Assembly (NCBI RefSeq): GCF_000803215.1
Contig: NZ_JSXC01000035.1
Coordinates: forward strand, 1 to 64,000
Source of the DNA: Pectobacterium fontis
GTDB lineage: Bacteria; Pseudomonadota; Gammaproteobacteria; Enterobacterales; Enterobacteriaceae
Length of the DNA stretch: 64,000 bases
Direction: 5' to 3'
The position numbers and the translations under genes are program-made. A model generated the notes under the pieces. It searched no databases. It worked only from the letters and a program-made list of their open reading frames with translations, and was not told the DNA's origin. This document shows positions 20,280 to 30,573 of the stretch, piece after piece. The stretch's first letter is position 1, and every line of letters begins with the position of its first letter.

Positions 20280-21455
20280 TTACGCCGTTTTTCCTATCAC
20301 ATCAGTGAGCTTACGCCATAGCCATTCGAGTGGTCCCTGACGGAAATAGCGCAACCAGTAGTGAGAAAAGACCAGATTAACTCCCCAGATCGCGGGCACC
20401 AGAGCCAACAGTTGCAAGCGACTGAAGGCCATGAACAGCCCCAGTTGGTTAAACACCATCACACAAATCAACGTTTGCAGTAGATAGTTGGTTAACGCCA
20501 TGCGCCCAATACCCGTAATCCAGTACGTGATGCGCCATTGGCACAGCGTGGCCCAAAAACCATAGCACAGCGCGAGATACCCTATCGCCTGTAAGGGTGA
20601 ACTCAGCTCGCGTGGGATCTGCAATAGCAGTCCACTCCAGCGATATTCCCAGCCCACCAGCCACTGCCCCACCACGCCAATACTGTTAATGGCTACACCC
20701 AGCGGAATCAGCCACAGGGCAACCCTGCGATAATGCGCCGTACTGAATTCGCCTTTCAGCCAGCCGCTACGCATCAGCCCTGCGCCAAGTAACATTGAAC
20801 CCGACAGTAGCCAGCCGTACTGCACGCCCAGCGATAACAGGCTTTCCGTTAGCAGATCAACACGATTTCCCCATGCTACCGGCCCACCTAACGCACGCCA
20901 GTAGGCCTCATAAGTGATATCCGCCATTCCTGGTAACCAGAAGCGCCCCGGTTGCAGGCTCAGAATCTGGCTCAGCACAAACAGCATGCCAATTCCGACG
21001 AGATAGAGAAGCGCTCCGGTACGCATTAACGATCGGCTGCTTTCTACGTGACGGATCATGCCGTAACACACGAGGCCTATCAGCGCATAGTCGAACAAAA
21101 TATCGCCATCCCACAGGAAAATGGCATGAATCAACCCGATGACCATCAACCAGAATAGACGGGCGTGTATCCAACGCTTCCCTCGCGGCAGCAGCAGTTG
21201 TAACCCCGCGCCAAAAAGAAGAGAAAATAGCGTTAGAAATTTTGCCTGCGCCAGCAAATCCATCGCAGCCCATGTTAAGGCATCAGATAGTGTGGGTTGC
21301 CCCTGCCAGGCTGGGTTCAGGTATGCCGCATGCGGTAAGCCAAACGCCGTAATATTCAGCAGTAAAATACCCAAAATAGCGATGCCACGAGCGAAATCCA
21401 GCATAGCTATCCGCGAGGGAGGGGAATGAGGTGACACTAGTGTGTGTGGAGGCAT
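20280..21455 (-). CDS. yeiB: YeiB family membrane protein (DUF418)
   Basis: A 391-residue polytopic membrane protein of unknown function with about ten hydrophobic spans. Family marks are MLDFARGIAILGILLLNITA near the N-terminus, FLTLFSLLFGAGLQLLLPRG, LWDGDILFDYALIGL and the C-terminal RYFRQGPLEWLWR. Length is close to E. coli YeiB (385). The ATG at 21455 is used, but no good ribosome binding site is seen and an internal ATG at 21404 is possible. As in E. coli it lies just downstream of folE on the same strand, 123 bp away. Confidence 0.92.
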   Translation of the reverse strand: MPPHTLVSPHSPPSRIAMLDFARGIAILGILLLNITAFGLPHAAYLNPAWQGQPTLSDALTWAAMDLLAQAKFLTLFSLLFGAGLQLLLPRGKRWIHARLFWLMVIGLIHAIFLWDGDILFDYALIGLVCYGMIRHVESSRSLMRTGALLYLVGIGMLFVLSQILSLQPGRFWLPGMADITYEAYWRALGGPVAWGNRVDLLTESLLSLGVQYGWLLSGSMLLGAGLMRSGWLKGEFSTAHYRRVALWLIPLGVAINSIGVVGQWLVGWEYRWSGLLLQIPRELSSPLQAIGYLALCYGFWATLCQWRITYWITGIGRMALTNYLLQTLICVMVFNQLGLFMAFSRLQLLALVPAIWGVNLVFSHYWLRYFRQGPLEWLWRKLTDVIGKTA

Positions 21456-21578
21456 ACAAATTACATTTTCAAATCATCGAAGTAGCGATTGTATGCACAG
21501 ACGGGGAAAAAGCGAAGACACCTGCTGATTTGACGATAACAAAGTGTCTTGTCTTCATCATCGCCAATAAGAACTCGC

Positions 21579-22241
21579 TTAATTGTGGTGACGTACCGCG
21601 CGTAAAAATTCCTGGCGTGTGTTCTGGCTGGATTTAAACAGCCCACCGAGCGATGTCGTGGTCGTGGCACTGGTCGCATCACGAATACCACGCGCCTTCA
21701 CGCAGTAATGCACCGCATCAATTGAAACCGCAACGTTGTTTGTTCCCAACAGGGTTTGCAGCGCAACCAGGATCTGCTGAGTTAAACGCTCCTGCACCTG
21801 GGGGCGCTGTGAGAAAAATTGCACAATTCGGTTAAGTTTCGACAGGCCAATCACGCCATCCTTGGGGATATACGCGACGGTCGCTTTGCCATCGATCGTC
21901 ACGAAATGGTGTTCGCAGGTACTCGTTAGTGTGATATCTCGCACGGTAACCATTTCATCAACCTTCATTTTGTTTTCAATGATGGTGATTTTGGGGAAGT
22001 TAGCGTAGTCCAAACCGGAGAATATTTCATCAACGTACATTTTGGCGATACGAGTCGGTGTTTCAGCCAGACTGTCATCGCTCAGATCGAGACTCAACAA
22101 ATTCATAATTTCCGTCATATGCTCGGCGATACGCTGCTTACGCGTATCGCGATCCAGCAACGCCCCGCGCAGCGGCGTTTCCAGACCGCGTGCCAGCAGC
22201 GCTTCATGCACCATAACGGCTTCTTTACTTAGTGATGACAT
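21579..22241 (-). CDS. folE: GTP cyclohydrolase I
   Basis: Converts GTP to dihydroneopterin triphosphate, the first step of tetrahydrofolate synthesis. The 220 residues (E. coli 222) carry the zinc/active-site segment [29 protein letters not shown] and the catalytic tail HYCVKARGI. The ribosome binding site AGGAGA lies 7 bases before the ATG. The 312-bp upstream region holds its promoter; I could not identify a MetJ box like that reported for E. coli folE. Confidence 0.97.
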   Translation of the reverse strand: MSSLSKEAVMVHEALLARGLETPLRGALLDRDTRKQRIAEHMTEIMNLLSLDLSDDSLAETPTRIAKMYVDEIFSGLDYANFPKITIIENKMKVDEMVTVRDITLTSTCEHHFVTIDGKATVAYIPKDGVIGLSKLNRIVQFFSQRPQVQERLTQQILVALQTLLGTNNVAVSIDAVHYCVKARGIRDATSATTTTSLGGLFKSSQNTRQEFLRAVRHHN

Positions 22242-22457
22242 TATTATTCTCCTACAGGTGTAACGCTATCTATCGCACTGTCATGGCCTTGGTCAGACCC
22301 TAGCGCCGTCAACACTCTAGTTGAGAGAGTCACGATTATCCAGCGATTGTATCTCATGATGGTTGAAATAGATTCAGGTTAGCAAACTTAACGGGGTGGC
22401 TGAGCACCGTCACGGGGCGGGTAAAAAACGATATTCAGTAATCATATCTGGCGATAA

Positions 22458-22492
22458 ACAAAAAGCACTGAGATCATAGACCCAGTGCTTTT
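22458..22492 (-). terminator. Terminator of the chemoreceptor gene
   Basis: AGCACTG (22464-22470) and CAGTGCT (22483-22489) form the stem, with T-runs on both strands. It lies about 60 bp past the chemoreceptor stop and upstream of folE. Confidence 0.8.
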
Positions 22493-22553
22493 AATGATAA
22501 ATCACCTGATTTTTGCGGCAGCGAGTATCGTACCACGGCCTGCCGCGAGCTTA

Positions 22554-24233
22554 TCAGAAGGTTTCCCAGTTATCGTTAGCATTACTCTGCTTACCACCCG
22601 CACTCGCGAGTAACATCGGCCTCTGCGCTGCTGGCGCGTTCTCCGCCAGACGCGGCTGTGGACGACGCTGCATGTCTGCTGAAAGTTGGAACACCGATAC
22701 CGCTTCGGTCAACTGACGAGCCTGCTCTTCCAGCGAGGCGGCAGCGGCGGCAGATTCCTGTACCAGCGCGGCGTTCTGTTGCGTTACGCCATCCATCTCG
22801 GTAACCGCCTGACCAATTTGAGTAATACCGCGGCTCTGTTCATCCGATGCCGAGGCGATTTCGCCCATCAGATCGTTCACACGGGTAATCGCGGAAATAA
22901 TGGAATCCATTGCTTCCCCCGTTTGAGTAACCTGATTTGACCCCATGTTGACACGTTCAACCGATTCCGTAATCAGGCCTTCAATTTCTTTCGCGGCCTG
23001 GGCACTGCGCTGCGCCAGATTACGCACTTCACCAGCCACTACCGCAAAGCCTCGGCCTTGTTCACCGGCTCTGGCGGCTTCCACCGCCGCATTCAGCGCC
23101 AGAATATTAGTCTGGAAGGCAATACCGTTAATCACACTGGTGATGTCAGCAATTTTCTTCGAACTGGTGGTAATACTCGCCATCGTCGCCATCACGTCAG
23201 CCGTAACGGTGCCCCCCTTCTTCGCTGCAATAGAGGCATCCTGCGCCAGCTTCGTAGCCTGGTGAACGTTATCCGCATTCTGTTTTACCGTTGCGCTTAA
23301 CTCTTCCATGCTGGCCGCCGTCTGCTCCAGTGCGGCAGCCTGCTGCTCGGTACGCGCAGACAGATCGTTATTGCCACTTTTAATTTCGCTAGATCCCTGA
23401 TGAATCGATGCCGAGCTGTCACGGATGATGGAAACCGTGTTAGCCAGACTACCTTGCATTTCTTTCAGATAAGGAATCAGTTGTCCGGCACAGTTACGGC
23501 CAAACTCGTTGAGCGGGTGACCAAGCTGCCCGGCAGCCAGAATCTGGAAATAGCTTTTGATCATATTCAACGGTTTGACCAGATAGTTAACCAGATAGCG
23601 ATCGGTCAACAGCAGGATGAGCACCCCAAGAATGGCAGCCCCGAGCAGAATGTAATTACTCCAGTCAACCAGGCCGTACATTTCACTCATTGACGCCTCT
23701 GATGACAACATCATCGCAGTTTGATACTTATCCACACTGCCGCCAAACGCCACGCTCAGCGGTGGATACACTTTGCGGAAAAGTTGACGAAATTCCTCCT
23801 GACGGTTATCACGCGCGGCGTTTAGCATTGGCGTCAACCCATTATCCAGCAGTTGAGTCCATGCCGCGATCATGTTGTCTGCCGTTGCTTTATCAACGCC
23901 AGCGTGTCCAGAGGCTTTAAACGCAGCTAATTGATCTGACGTATTTTTAAACGCGACTGTCGCTGACGTAAATATTTTTTCTGCTTCCGCCGTTTCGCCC
24001 GTTTGCTGGAAATCCATCGAGCGCAGCAATCGAGTCACGGTACGAAAATATTGGTCGTTGCCTTTTGCCAACATCTCTACGTTTTTACGCTGAGATTCCC
24101 CAGACTCCAATAGTTTGGTCATGCTACTTAATGAGGTGGTGGTAAAGAAAGAGGCCCCACTCCATACAACCAAAAATAACCCCAATATTGTTAAAAGCAT
24201 TGCCCTGATGGTGATATCTTTTAAAAAATTCAC
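22554..24233 (-). CDS. Methyl-accepting chemotaxis protein with CheR/CheB docking pentapeptide
   Basis: A 559-residue transmembrane chemoreceptor of the Tsr/Tar type. The first membrane span is residues about 11-31, then a four-helix TarH-like periplasmic domain (about 32-188), a second span (about 190-211), HAMP, and the long cytoplasmic signalling coiled coil with the hairpin tip [20 protein letters not shown]. The C-terminus is NWETF, the docking site for CheR and CheB, so it is a high-abundance class receptor able to assist its methylation. The ligand cannot be told from sequence. It stands alone, with its own sigma-28 promoter and terminator. Confidence 0.95.
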   Translation of the reverse strand: MNFLKDITIRAMLLTILGLFLVVWSGASFFTTTSLSSMTKLLESGESQRKNVEMLAKGNDQYFRTVTRLLRSMDFQQTGETAEAEKIFTSATVAFKNTSDQLAAFKASGHAGVDKATADNMIAAWTQLLDNGLTPMLNAARDNRQEEFRQLFRKVYPPLSVAFGGSVDKYQTAMMLSSEASMSEMYGLVDWSNYILLGAAILGVLILLLTDRYLVNYLVKPLNMIKSYFQILAAGQLGHPLNEFGRNCAGQLIPYLKEMQGSLANTVSIIRDSSASIHQGSSEIKSGNNDLSARTEQQAAALEQTAASMEELSATVKQNADNVHQATKLAQDASIAAKKGGTVTADVMATMASITTSSKKIADITSVINGIAFQTNILALNAAVEAARAGEQGRGFAVVAGEVRNLAQRSAQAAKEIEGLITESVERVNMGSNQVTQTGEAMDSIISAITRVNDLMGEIASASDEQSRGITQIGQAVTEMDGVTQQNAALVQESAAAAASLEEQARQLTEAVSVFQLSADMQRRPQPRLAENAPAAQRPMLLASAGGKQSNANDNWETF

Positions 24234-24916
24234 AGAAGACTCCTATAAATTATCTGGCGATATTCCCCTGCGCTTTCTGCAACATGGCTGCACATTTTTA
24301 ATTGGAAATACGCCGTGTGTTACGTCAATTATTAATGAAATGCGTGCGCTTTCATTAGTTATGGATTAATTTCCTTTTATGACAAATAGACACATTTACT
24401 TACAGTGACGATGAGCGGTTCCGATCATACGTTAATCTTATCGGCACCACAGACGCGCACTTTACGCCGTTACATTAATAAATTCGATCAAAATCAATAA
24501 TGATGATAGCTTTTAACTATTTCTCGATTACAACTATTTATCTATGCGTTTAACCGTCTATTTTAATTAACTATTTACTCTTTCATCCCCACTATTCCAT
24601 CAGGGAAATACGATTTTATTTTCCTGTGATTATTCTTATTTTTCACTTACCTTTTTCCTAAGAAAATAGCACCCTATTAACAGTAATAGTTAGTTGTAAT
24701 GCTACTAATTCCTAACGCGACTATTTTATTGTAAGCCTCTCACTACCAACACAAAAATATTAATCCTGAAGATCATTCGAACACATTCCCCATCATCATT
24801 GTTTACGCAGTCTCCACATCCGAGTGACATAATTCCGTTGCGCAAGCCATCACTTACCGCTACAATTCACAAAAAATGAATAACAGAACCAAAGTTAATT
24901 ACGAAAAGAGAAAGGT
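24234..24916. other. 683-bp AT-rich intergenic region between divergent mcp and lysR genes
   Basis: No coding sequence is supported. It holds the sigma-28 promoter of the chemoreceptor at 24438-24464, a long (about 200-base) 5' leader for that gene, and the promoter region of the LysR gene. The right half (24500-24830) is very AT-rich, with no palindrome I can defend. Confidence 0.6.
24438..24464 (-). promoter_or_regulatory. Sigma-28 (FliA) promoter of the chemoreceptor gene
   Basis: On the minus strand TAAAGTGC (24464-24457), 11 bases, then GCCGATAA (24445-24438). The consensus is TAAAGTTT-N11-GCCGATAA, so only two bases differ and the -10 is perfect. It lies 205 bp before the start codon. 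Confidence 0.85.
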
Positions 24917-25789
24917 ATGGATTTGACCCAACTGCGCATGTTCTGCCTTGTCGCCGAAACGGGATCCGTCGCACGCGCCGCAGAGCAGCTTCATCGAGTG
25001 CCTTCAAATCTGACCACGCGATTACGCCAGTTGGAACAGGAGCTGGGCACCGATCTGTTTATCCGTGAGAAACAGCGCCTGCGCCTGTCCCCTATCGGGC
25101 ACAATTTTTTATGTTATGCACAACGCATTCTGGCACTCAGTGAAGAAGCGATCAGCATGACGCGCACGGGTGAACCCGCAGGTAACTTTGCCTTAGGCTC
25201 GATGGAAAGTACGGCGGCAACCCGTTTACCTACGCTAGTAGCAGCTTACCATCAGCGCTACCCAACGGTTTCTCTGTCCCTCAATACAGGGACATCGGGG
25301 GAAATCATTGAGCGCGTGCGGGCGGGAACCTTGGCTGCTGCGTTAGTCGATGGCCCTGTTATTTATGATGAACTGAACGGCTGTTCGTGTTTTACAGAAC
25401 GATTAGTGCTGATATCAGATCTGGCTCACTCGCCCATCACACAGGCGCGAGATGCCAGCAGCGATACGCTGTTCGCTTTTCGCCCCAGTTGTTCTTACAG
25501 AAAGCGCTTTGAGAGCTGGTTCAGACAGGATGGCGTAGTGCCCGGCACGATCGTGGAAATTCACTCGTACCATGCCATGCTTGCTTGTGTTGCCAGCGGT
25601 GCTGGGGTGGCGATGCTCCCGCATGCCGTCCTCGAATCACTGCCTGCGGGCGCACGCGTTCAGGTACATGAATTACCGCCCGATATTGCCGCCGCGTCCA
25701 CCTGGCTTGTCTGGCGACGCGACGCCTTTGGCCCCAATGTCGAAGCGCTTAAAAAGCTTATTATTGAGCAATCCGCGCCGTCGGAATGA
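24917..25789 (+). CDS. LysR-type transcriptional regulator, upstream of frmA
   Basis: A 290-residue regulator. The winged helix-turn-helix is at the N-terminus (MDLTQLRMFCLVAETGSVAR, with VPSNLTTRLRQLEQELGTDL as recognition region). The C-terminal co-inducer domain contains GTSGEIIERVRAGTLAAALVDG and GAGVAMLPHAVLESLP. It resembles E. coli PtrR (YneJ) along its length. It precedes frmA by 96 bp on the same strand, where E. coli has the unrelated repressor FrmR, so it may control the formaldehyde genes; this is inference from position. Confidence 0.88.
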   Translation: MDLTQLRMFCLVAETGSVARAAEQLHRVPSNLTTRLRQLEQELGTDLFIREKQRLRLSPIGHNFLCYAQRILALSEEAISMTRTGEPAGNFALGSMESTAATRLPTLVAAYHQRYPTVSLSLNTGTSGEIIERVRAGTLAAALVDGPVIYDELNGCSCFTERLVLISDLAHSPITQARDASSDTLFAFRPSCSYRKRFESWFRQDGVVPGTIVEIHSYHAMLACVASGAGVAMLPHAVLESLPAGARVQVHELPPDIAAASTWLVWRRDAFGPNVEALKKLIIEQSAPSE

Positions 25790-25846
25790 AGGCTTATTTT
25801 CAGGAGAGGACAACACAGCCATGAACAACCATGTCCTATCATTTAA

Positions 25847-27007
<1,161 letters not shown>

Positions 27008-27047
27008 TGGCGCGACTGCCAGGAACAAAAAAGGAGGCTGTACAGCG

Positions 27048-27893
27048 ATGACTTCATCACTGGAACTGCTGGAAGAACACCGTATGTTTGGCGGCTGGCA
27101 ACAGCGCTACCGCCATGTGTCAGAGACGCTGAACACCGCGATGACGTTCAGCATTTATCTGCCACCGACACAGGACGATACGCCACCGCCCGTGCTTTAT
27201 TGGCTGTCCGGGTTAACCTGCAACGACGAAAACTTTACGACGAAGGCTGGTGCGCAGCGCGTCGCCGCCGAGCTGGGTCTGGTGCTGGTGATGCCGGATA
27301 CCAGCCCGCGCGGCGATGGCGTAGCAGACGATGCCGGGTACGATCTCGGTCAAGGCGCAGGCTTCTATGTGAATGCCACGCAGTCTCCCTGGGCGGCGCA
27401 CTACCAGATGTATGACTACATCAGTGCCGAATTACCGACGCTGATCCAGCAGCATTTTAATGTGAATAGCCGCCAGTCTATCAGCGGGCATTCGATGGGG
27501 GGCCATGGCGCGCTGGTGCTGGCGCTGCGCAATCCAGAGAAATATCTGTCTGCATCCGCGTTTGCGCCCATCGTGAATCCAAGTCAGGTTCCCTGGGGAC
27601 GCAAAGCGCTGACCGCCTACCTCGGTGAGGATGAAACGCAGTGGTTGCAGTATGACAGTTGCCATTTGCTGGCCAATAGCCAGCAGAAGCTGCCGATACT
27701 GGTTGATCAAGGGGATTGCGATCAATTCCTTCCCGATCAGTTGCAACCGGCGAAACTGGAAGCGTTGGCAACCCAGTACGCATGGCCGCTGACTCTGAGA
27801 ACACAGTCTGGTTATGATCACAGCTATTTCTTCATCGCCAGTTTTATCGAAGATCATTTGCGCTTCCATAGCCAGTATTTGTTCGCGGAATAG
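27048..27893 (+). CDS. frmB: S-formylglutathione hydrolase
   Basis: A serine hydrolase of the esterase D family that releases formate and glutathione from S-formylglutathione, the step after FrmA. The 281-residue protein has the nucleophile elbow GHSMGG with S149, [27 protein letters not shown] and the catalytic histidine in [17 protein letters not shown] lies about 9 bases before the ATG. E. coli has two such enzymes (FrmB, YeiG); placement after frmA favours the frmB role, though the local E. coli synteny (folE-yeiB) is the yeiG neighbourhood. Confidence 0.95.
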   Translation: MTSSLELLEEHRMFGGWQQRYRHVSETLNTAMTFSIYLPPTQDDTPPPVLYWLSGLTCNDENFTTKAGAQRVAAELGLVLVMPDTSPRGDGVADDAGYDLGQGAGFYVNATQSPWAAHYQMYDYISAELPTLIQQHFNVNSRQSISGHSMGGHGALVLALRNPEKYLSASAFAPIVNPSQVPWGRKALTAYLGEDETQWLQYDSCHLLANSQQKLPILVDQGDCDQFLPDQLQPAKLEALATQYAWPLTLRTQSGYDHSYFFIASFIEDHLRFHSQYLFAE

Positions 27894-27940
27894 TGGTACA
27901 CCCCCTCTCCGTACAAATAATAGTGCTATGCTCATCTAGC

Positions 27941-27992
27941 GGATAATCGCACTCGGGGAGGGATATCTCCGCTTCTTGCGGTGCGATTATCC
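27941..27992. repeat. Long perfect inverted repeat after frmB
   Basis: GGATAATCGCAC (27941-27952) and GTGCGATTATCC (27981-27992) form a perfect 12-bp stem around a 28-base loop that has its own GGAG/CTCC pairing. There is no T-run, so it is not a standard terminator. It lies between frmB and the GST gene. Confidence 0.7.
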
Positions 27993-28082
27993 TTCCCTGT
28001 TACCGCACACACCGTGTAAAAACACGCACACACCTGCATCGTGCTGAATGACGGAATCACGCCACACAACAAGGAGAAATGG

Positions 28083-28727
28083 ATGATATATGTTCATCAC
28101 CTCGAAAAATCCCGCTCAACCCGCGTAACCTGGTTATTGGAAGAACTGGGCGTTGACTATGAAATCATTCGCTACGCGCGTGACCCAAAAACGTTTAGCG
28201 CGCCCGCCTCGCTCAAGCAGATTCATCCATTAGGTAAATCGCCAGTGATTACCGATGGCGACCTGACCATTGCCGAGTCCGGGGCCATCGTGGAATACCT
28301 GATTGAGACTTACGGTAATGGCAAACTGCGCCCACAACGTGGACAAGCGTTGTTGGATTATCGTTTCTGGCTGCATTTCGCTGAAGGTTCGCTCATGCCG
28401 CTGTTGGTGATGCGTCTGGTATTGACGAAAACAGAATCAGCGCCGATGCCGTTCTTCATCCGCCCCGTGGCGAAAAAAATTGTGCAAAGCATCGAGCAGG
28501 CTTTTATTGTGCCACGGTTGACGACACAGCTTCAGTTCATCGAGCAACATTTGAGTACACAAGACTGGTTTGCGGGAGAATCGCTCAGCGGTGCCGATAT
28601 ACAAATGGCCGTGCCGCTGATTTTGGCAAAAACGCGTCTGGATTTCAGCCGCTATCCGCATATCCAGCAATACCTTGAGCGCATAGAAAACCAGCCCAGT
28701 TTTCAACGAGCGCTCGCGCAGGACTAA
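28083..28727 (+). CDS. Glutathione S-transferase family protein
   Basis: A 214-residue GST. The N-terminal thioredoxin-like domain contains SRSTRVTWLLEELGVDYE, the cis-proline KSPVI and the glutathione contact AESGAIVEYL. The helical C-terminal domain has the LSGADIQMAVPL motif. It resembles plant-pathogen GSTs annotated as maleylacetoacetate isomerase-like or YibF-like without a known substrate. The ATG at 28083 has AAGGAG 7 bases upstream. Its closeness to glutathione-dependent frmAB may be functional, but a hairpin repeat separates them and it may have its own promoter. Confidence 0.88.
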   Translation: MIYVHHLEKSRSTRVTWLLEELGVDYEIIRYARDPKTFSAPASLKQIHPLGKSPVITDGDLTIAESGAIVEYLIETYGNGKLRPQRGQALLDYRFWLHFAEGSLMPLLVMRLVLTKTESAPMPFFIRPVAKKIVQSIEQAFIVPRLTTQLQFIEQHLSTQDWFAGESLSGADIQMAVPLILAKTRLDFSRYPHIQQYLERIENQPSFQRALAQD

Positions 28728-28945
28728 CAACGCGACGGGCAGTGGCTGATCGACACGGAAGAACACACCGCTCAATGAACGACAGCGCGGGGATTCTGTG
28801 AGCGTTTACTGATTATTCATGAACTAATAAAGATATGCTGCGGTTTACCCCCGATGTATATCGGGTTATAACACGATATAGTGAGTACGCTCGAAAGGTG
28901 GTATACCGCCAGGATGCGGCATTGATAGGTTGGGAGTGATTAATT

Positions 28946-29158
28946 TTGCAGAGAAAACGCGTTTCATCAACAGAGTTGTTTTCAGTGGGATATGATGCAG
29001 AAAAAAGTCAGTTGGAAGTCGAACTACTAAATGGAAGCATCTATCTCTATAGCGGCGTAGCACGCATGATTTATGAAGAACTGATGGCAAGTAAGACGAA
29101 GTACCGTTACTACGCCAGCTACATCAAAAATTCATTCCCCTACGAGAAAACACAATAG
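28946..29158 (+). CDS. KTSC domain protein
   Basis: A 70-residue protein that consists of one KTSC domain (conserved Lys-Thr-Ser-Cys-type end; here SKTKYRYYASYIKNSFPY). It opens with RVSSTELFSVGYDAEKSQLE and a predicted beta-rich middle (LNGSIYLYSGV). KTSC proteins occur alone or fused to lysyl-tRNA synthetase and nucleic-acid enzymes; the function is unknown. The only in-frame start before the conserved core is TTG at 28946, with GGGAG about 9 bases upstream. A 218-bp gap precedes it. Confidence 0.8.
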   Translation: MQRKRVSSTELFSVGYDAEKSQLEVELLNGSIYLYSGVARMIYEELMASKTKYRYYASYIKNSFPYEKTQ

Positions 29159-29184
29159 CTTTTAGAGATAAAGAATCGTCTTTA

Positions 29185-29210
29185 GGGGCAGAGACCACTC
29201 TCCGCCCCTT
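29185..29210. terminator. Terminator between KTSC gene and hcxA
   Basis: GGGGCAGAG (29185-29193) pairs with CTCTCCGCCCC (29198-29208) with a bulge, between convergent genes. The TT-rich flank is short. Confidence 0.6.
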
Positions 29211-29218
29211 CTCGCTGT

Positions 29219-30307
29219 TTATTCTCCGCTGGATTCCACGGTATGAAACGCCGCCAGCAAAACTTGTTCATTAAGCGCCAACGGCAGATAGTGAATGGAC
29301 TCCCCCGTCTGCAACGTGCGGGCAATAACCGCCTGAAGCGCTGCGCGATCGCGAATGTCTACATCCAGCGCGGCTAACGACGTTGGCAAACCAAACGCTT
29401 TAAATGCCGTCTTCAACTGGCGCAACGTTGCGCTATCGCCCAGCAACGCGCTCTGCACCAGAATGCCATAAGCCACTTTGGTGCCGTGCAGAAAGCGTTC
29501 AGTTTGCGGCAACACTGTCAAACCATTATGAACCGCATGCGCCGCCGCCACGCGGGTATAACGCTCGCCCAACCCGCCAACCATGCCGCCCCCGGCGATG
29601 ATCGCATCTACCACGTCCAGAAAATCCTGCGTCAGCTCGCCACGCTTAACGGCTTCCAACGCCGCCGCGCTTTGTTGCAGTAACACATTGCGAATATCCA
29701 ACGCGGTCTGTAAGCCCAGCCGAACAGACAGGGGCAACGTTTCAGGCTGTGGGCTGAGTACCACCGCTTCATACCATTTCGCCAGCGTATCCCCAATGCC
29801 AGCCAGCAGGTATTCCACCGGTGCCGCCAGCATAATTCGCGGCTCCACCAGCACCAAATGGTTGGCATCGGTAAAAATTTCAAAGCGCAATGCCTGTCCA
29901 GCATCGTTATACCACACGGACAAAGGCGTCCAGGCCGCACAGGTCGCCGCAATCGTTGGGATCGCCACCAGCGGCACACCAATGTGGCGCGCAGCCACCT
30001 TCGCCGTATCCAGCACAGCCCCGCCGCCGACGCCAATGACGACCTGACAGTGCTCGCCCGCTTGCGCCACCAGTTTGGCGACTTCCCCCTCGCTGCAATG
30101 TGCGCCAAACTGCACACGTCGGGCTGAAGGGGCATCGAATTCGGTTGGCAAATAGGGCCGCGCCGCTGCGATCGCCCGCTCACCGTAGATCCACAGCGCG
30201 TTTTTCAGTACGTCCGACGGATAAAACTCCAGCAGCTTATCGATAGCGCCGGGGAAAGAAAAATAGTTGGCAGGGCCGACCTGTACACGGATTGTCGTTG
30301 TATGCAT
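29219..30307 (-). CDS. hcxA: Hydroxycarboxylate dehydrogenase HcxA (YbdH-like), iron/zinc alcohol dehydrogenase family
   Basis: A 362-residue dehydrogenase related to glycerol dehydrogenases, the same length as E. coli HcxA (YbdH), which reduces 2-oxo acids such as 2-oxoglutarate. The NAD(P) site is VVIGVGGGAVLDTAK; IPTIAATCAAWTPLSVWYND, AGIGDTLAKWYEA and the metal-binding histidines in AAAHAVHNGLT and RFLHGTKVAYG follow. The start at 30307 has GAGGAAG 9 bases upstream; the ATG at 30343 is rejected. It is divergent from the ABC transporter genes across 266 bp. Confidence 0.88.
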   Translation of the reverse strand: MHTTTIRVQVGPANYFSFPGAIDKLLEFYPSDVLKNALWIYGERAIAAARPYLPTEFDAPSARRVQFGAHCSEGEVAKLVAQAGEHCQVVIGVGGGAVLDTAKVAARHIGVPLVAIPTIAATCAAWTPLSVWYNDAGQALRFEIFTDANHLVLVEPRIMLAAPVEYLLAGIGDTLAKWYEAVVLSPQPETLPLSVRLGLQTALDIRNVLLQQSAAALEAVKRGELTQDFLDVVDAIIAGGGMVGGLGERYTRVAAAHAVHNGLTVLPQTERFLHGTKVAYGILVQSALLGDSATLRQLKTAFKAFGLPTSLAALDVDIRDRAALQAVIARTLQTGESIHYLPLALNEQVLLAAFHTVESSGE

Positions 30308-30573
30308 GTTTGAATCTTCCTCGCCATGCCCTCTCTTGAGCACGGTTCTTGTCTTATGTCTTGCTGACAGCCGAATATGCTGTGCTACCCTGTTGATAAT
30401 CCCATCTTATTCACTTGCTTGCGGCAGCTTAAGAACTTTTTTATTTAATTTATACCTTTTCGTTCATAGCCGAGGCGGCTCAAACACTTGAAGCTGTATT
30501 AAATTCTCTGAGATATGTGCTACCTTGCTTTTCCGTTATTTCATGACCTTGACCGCCAAGAGCGTTACCGACC

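Noticed and set aside
22242..22345. MetJ boxes in front of folE
   Set aside because: No pair of AGACGTCT-like sequences was found; only weak partial matches.
28866..29090. 74-codon minus-strand frame opposite the KTSC gene
   Set aside because: The KTSC domain is recognisable on the plus strand; the antisense frame has no resemblance to known proteins.
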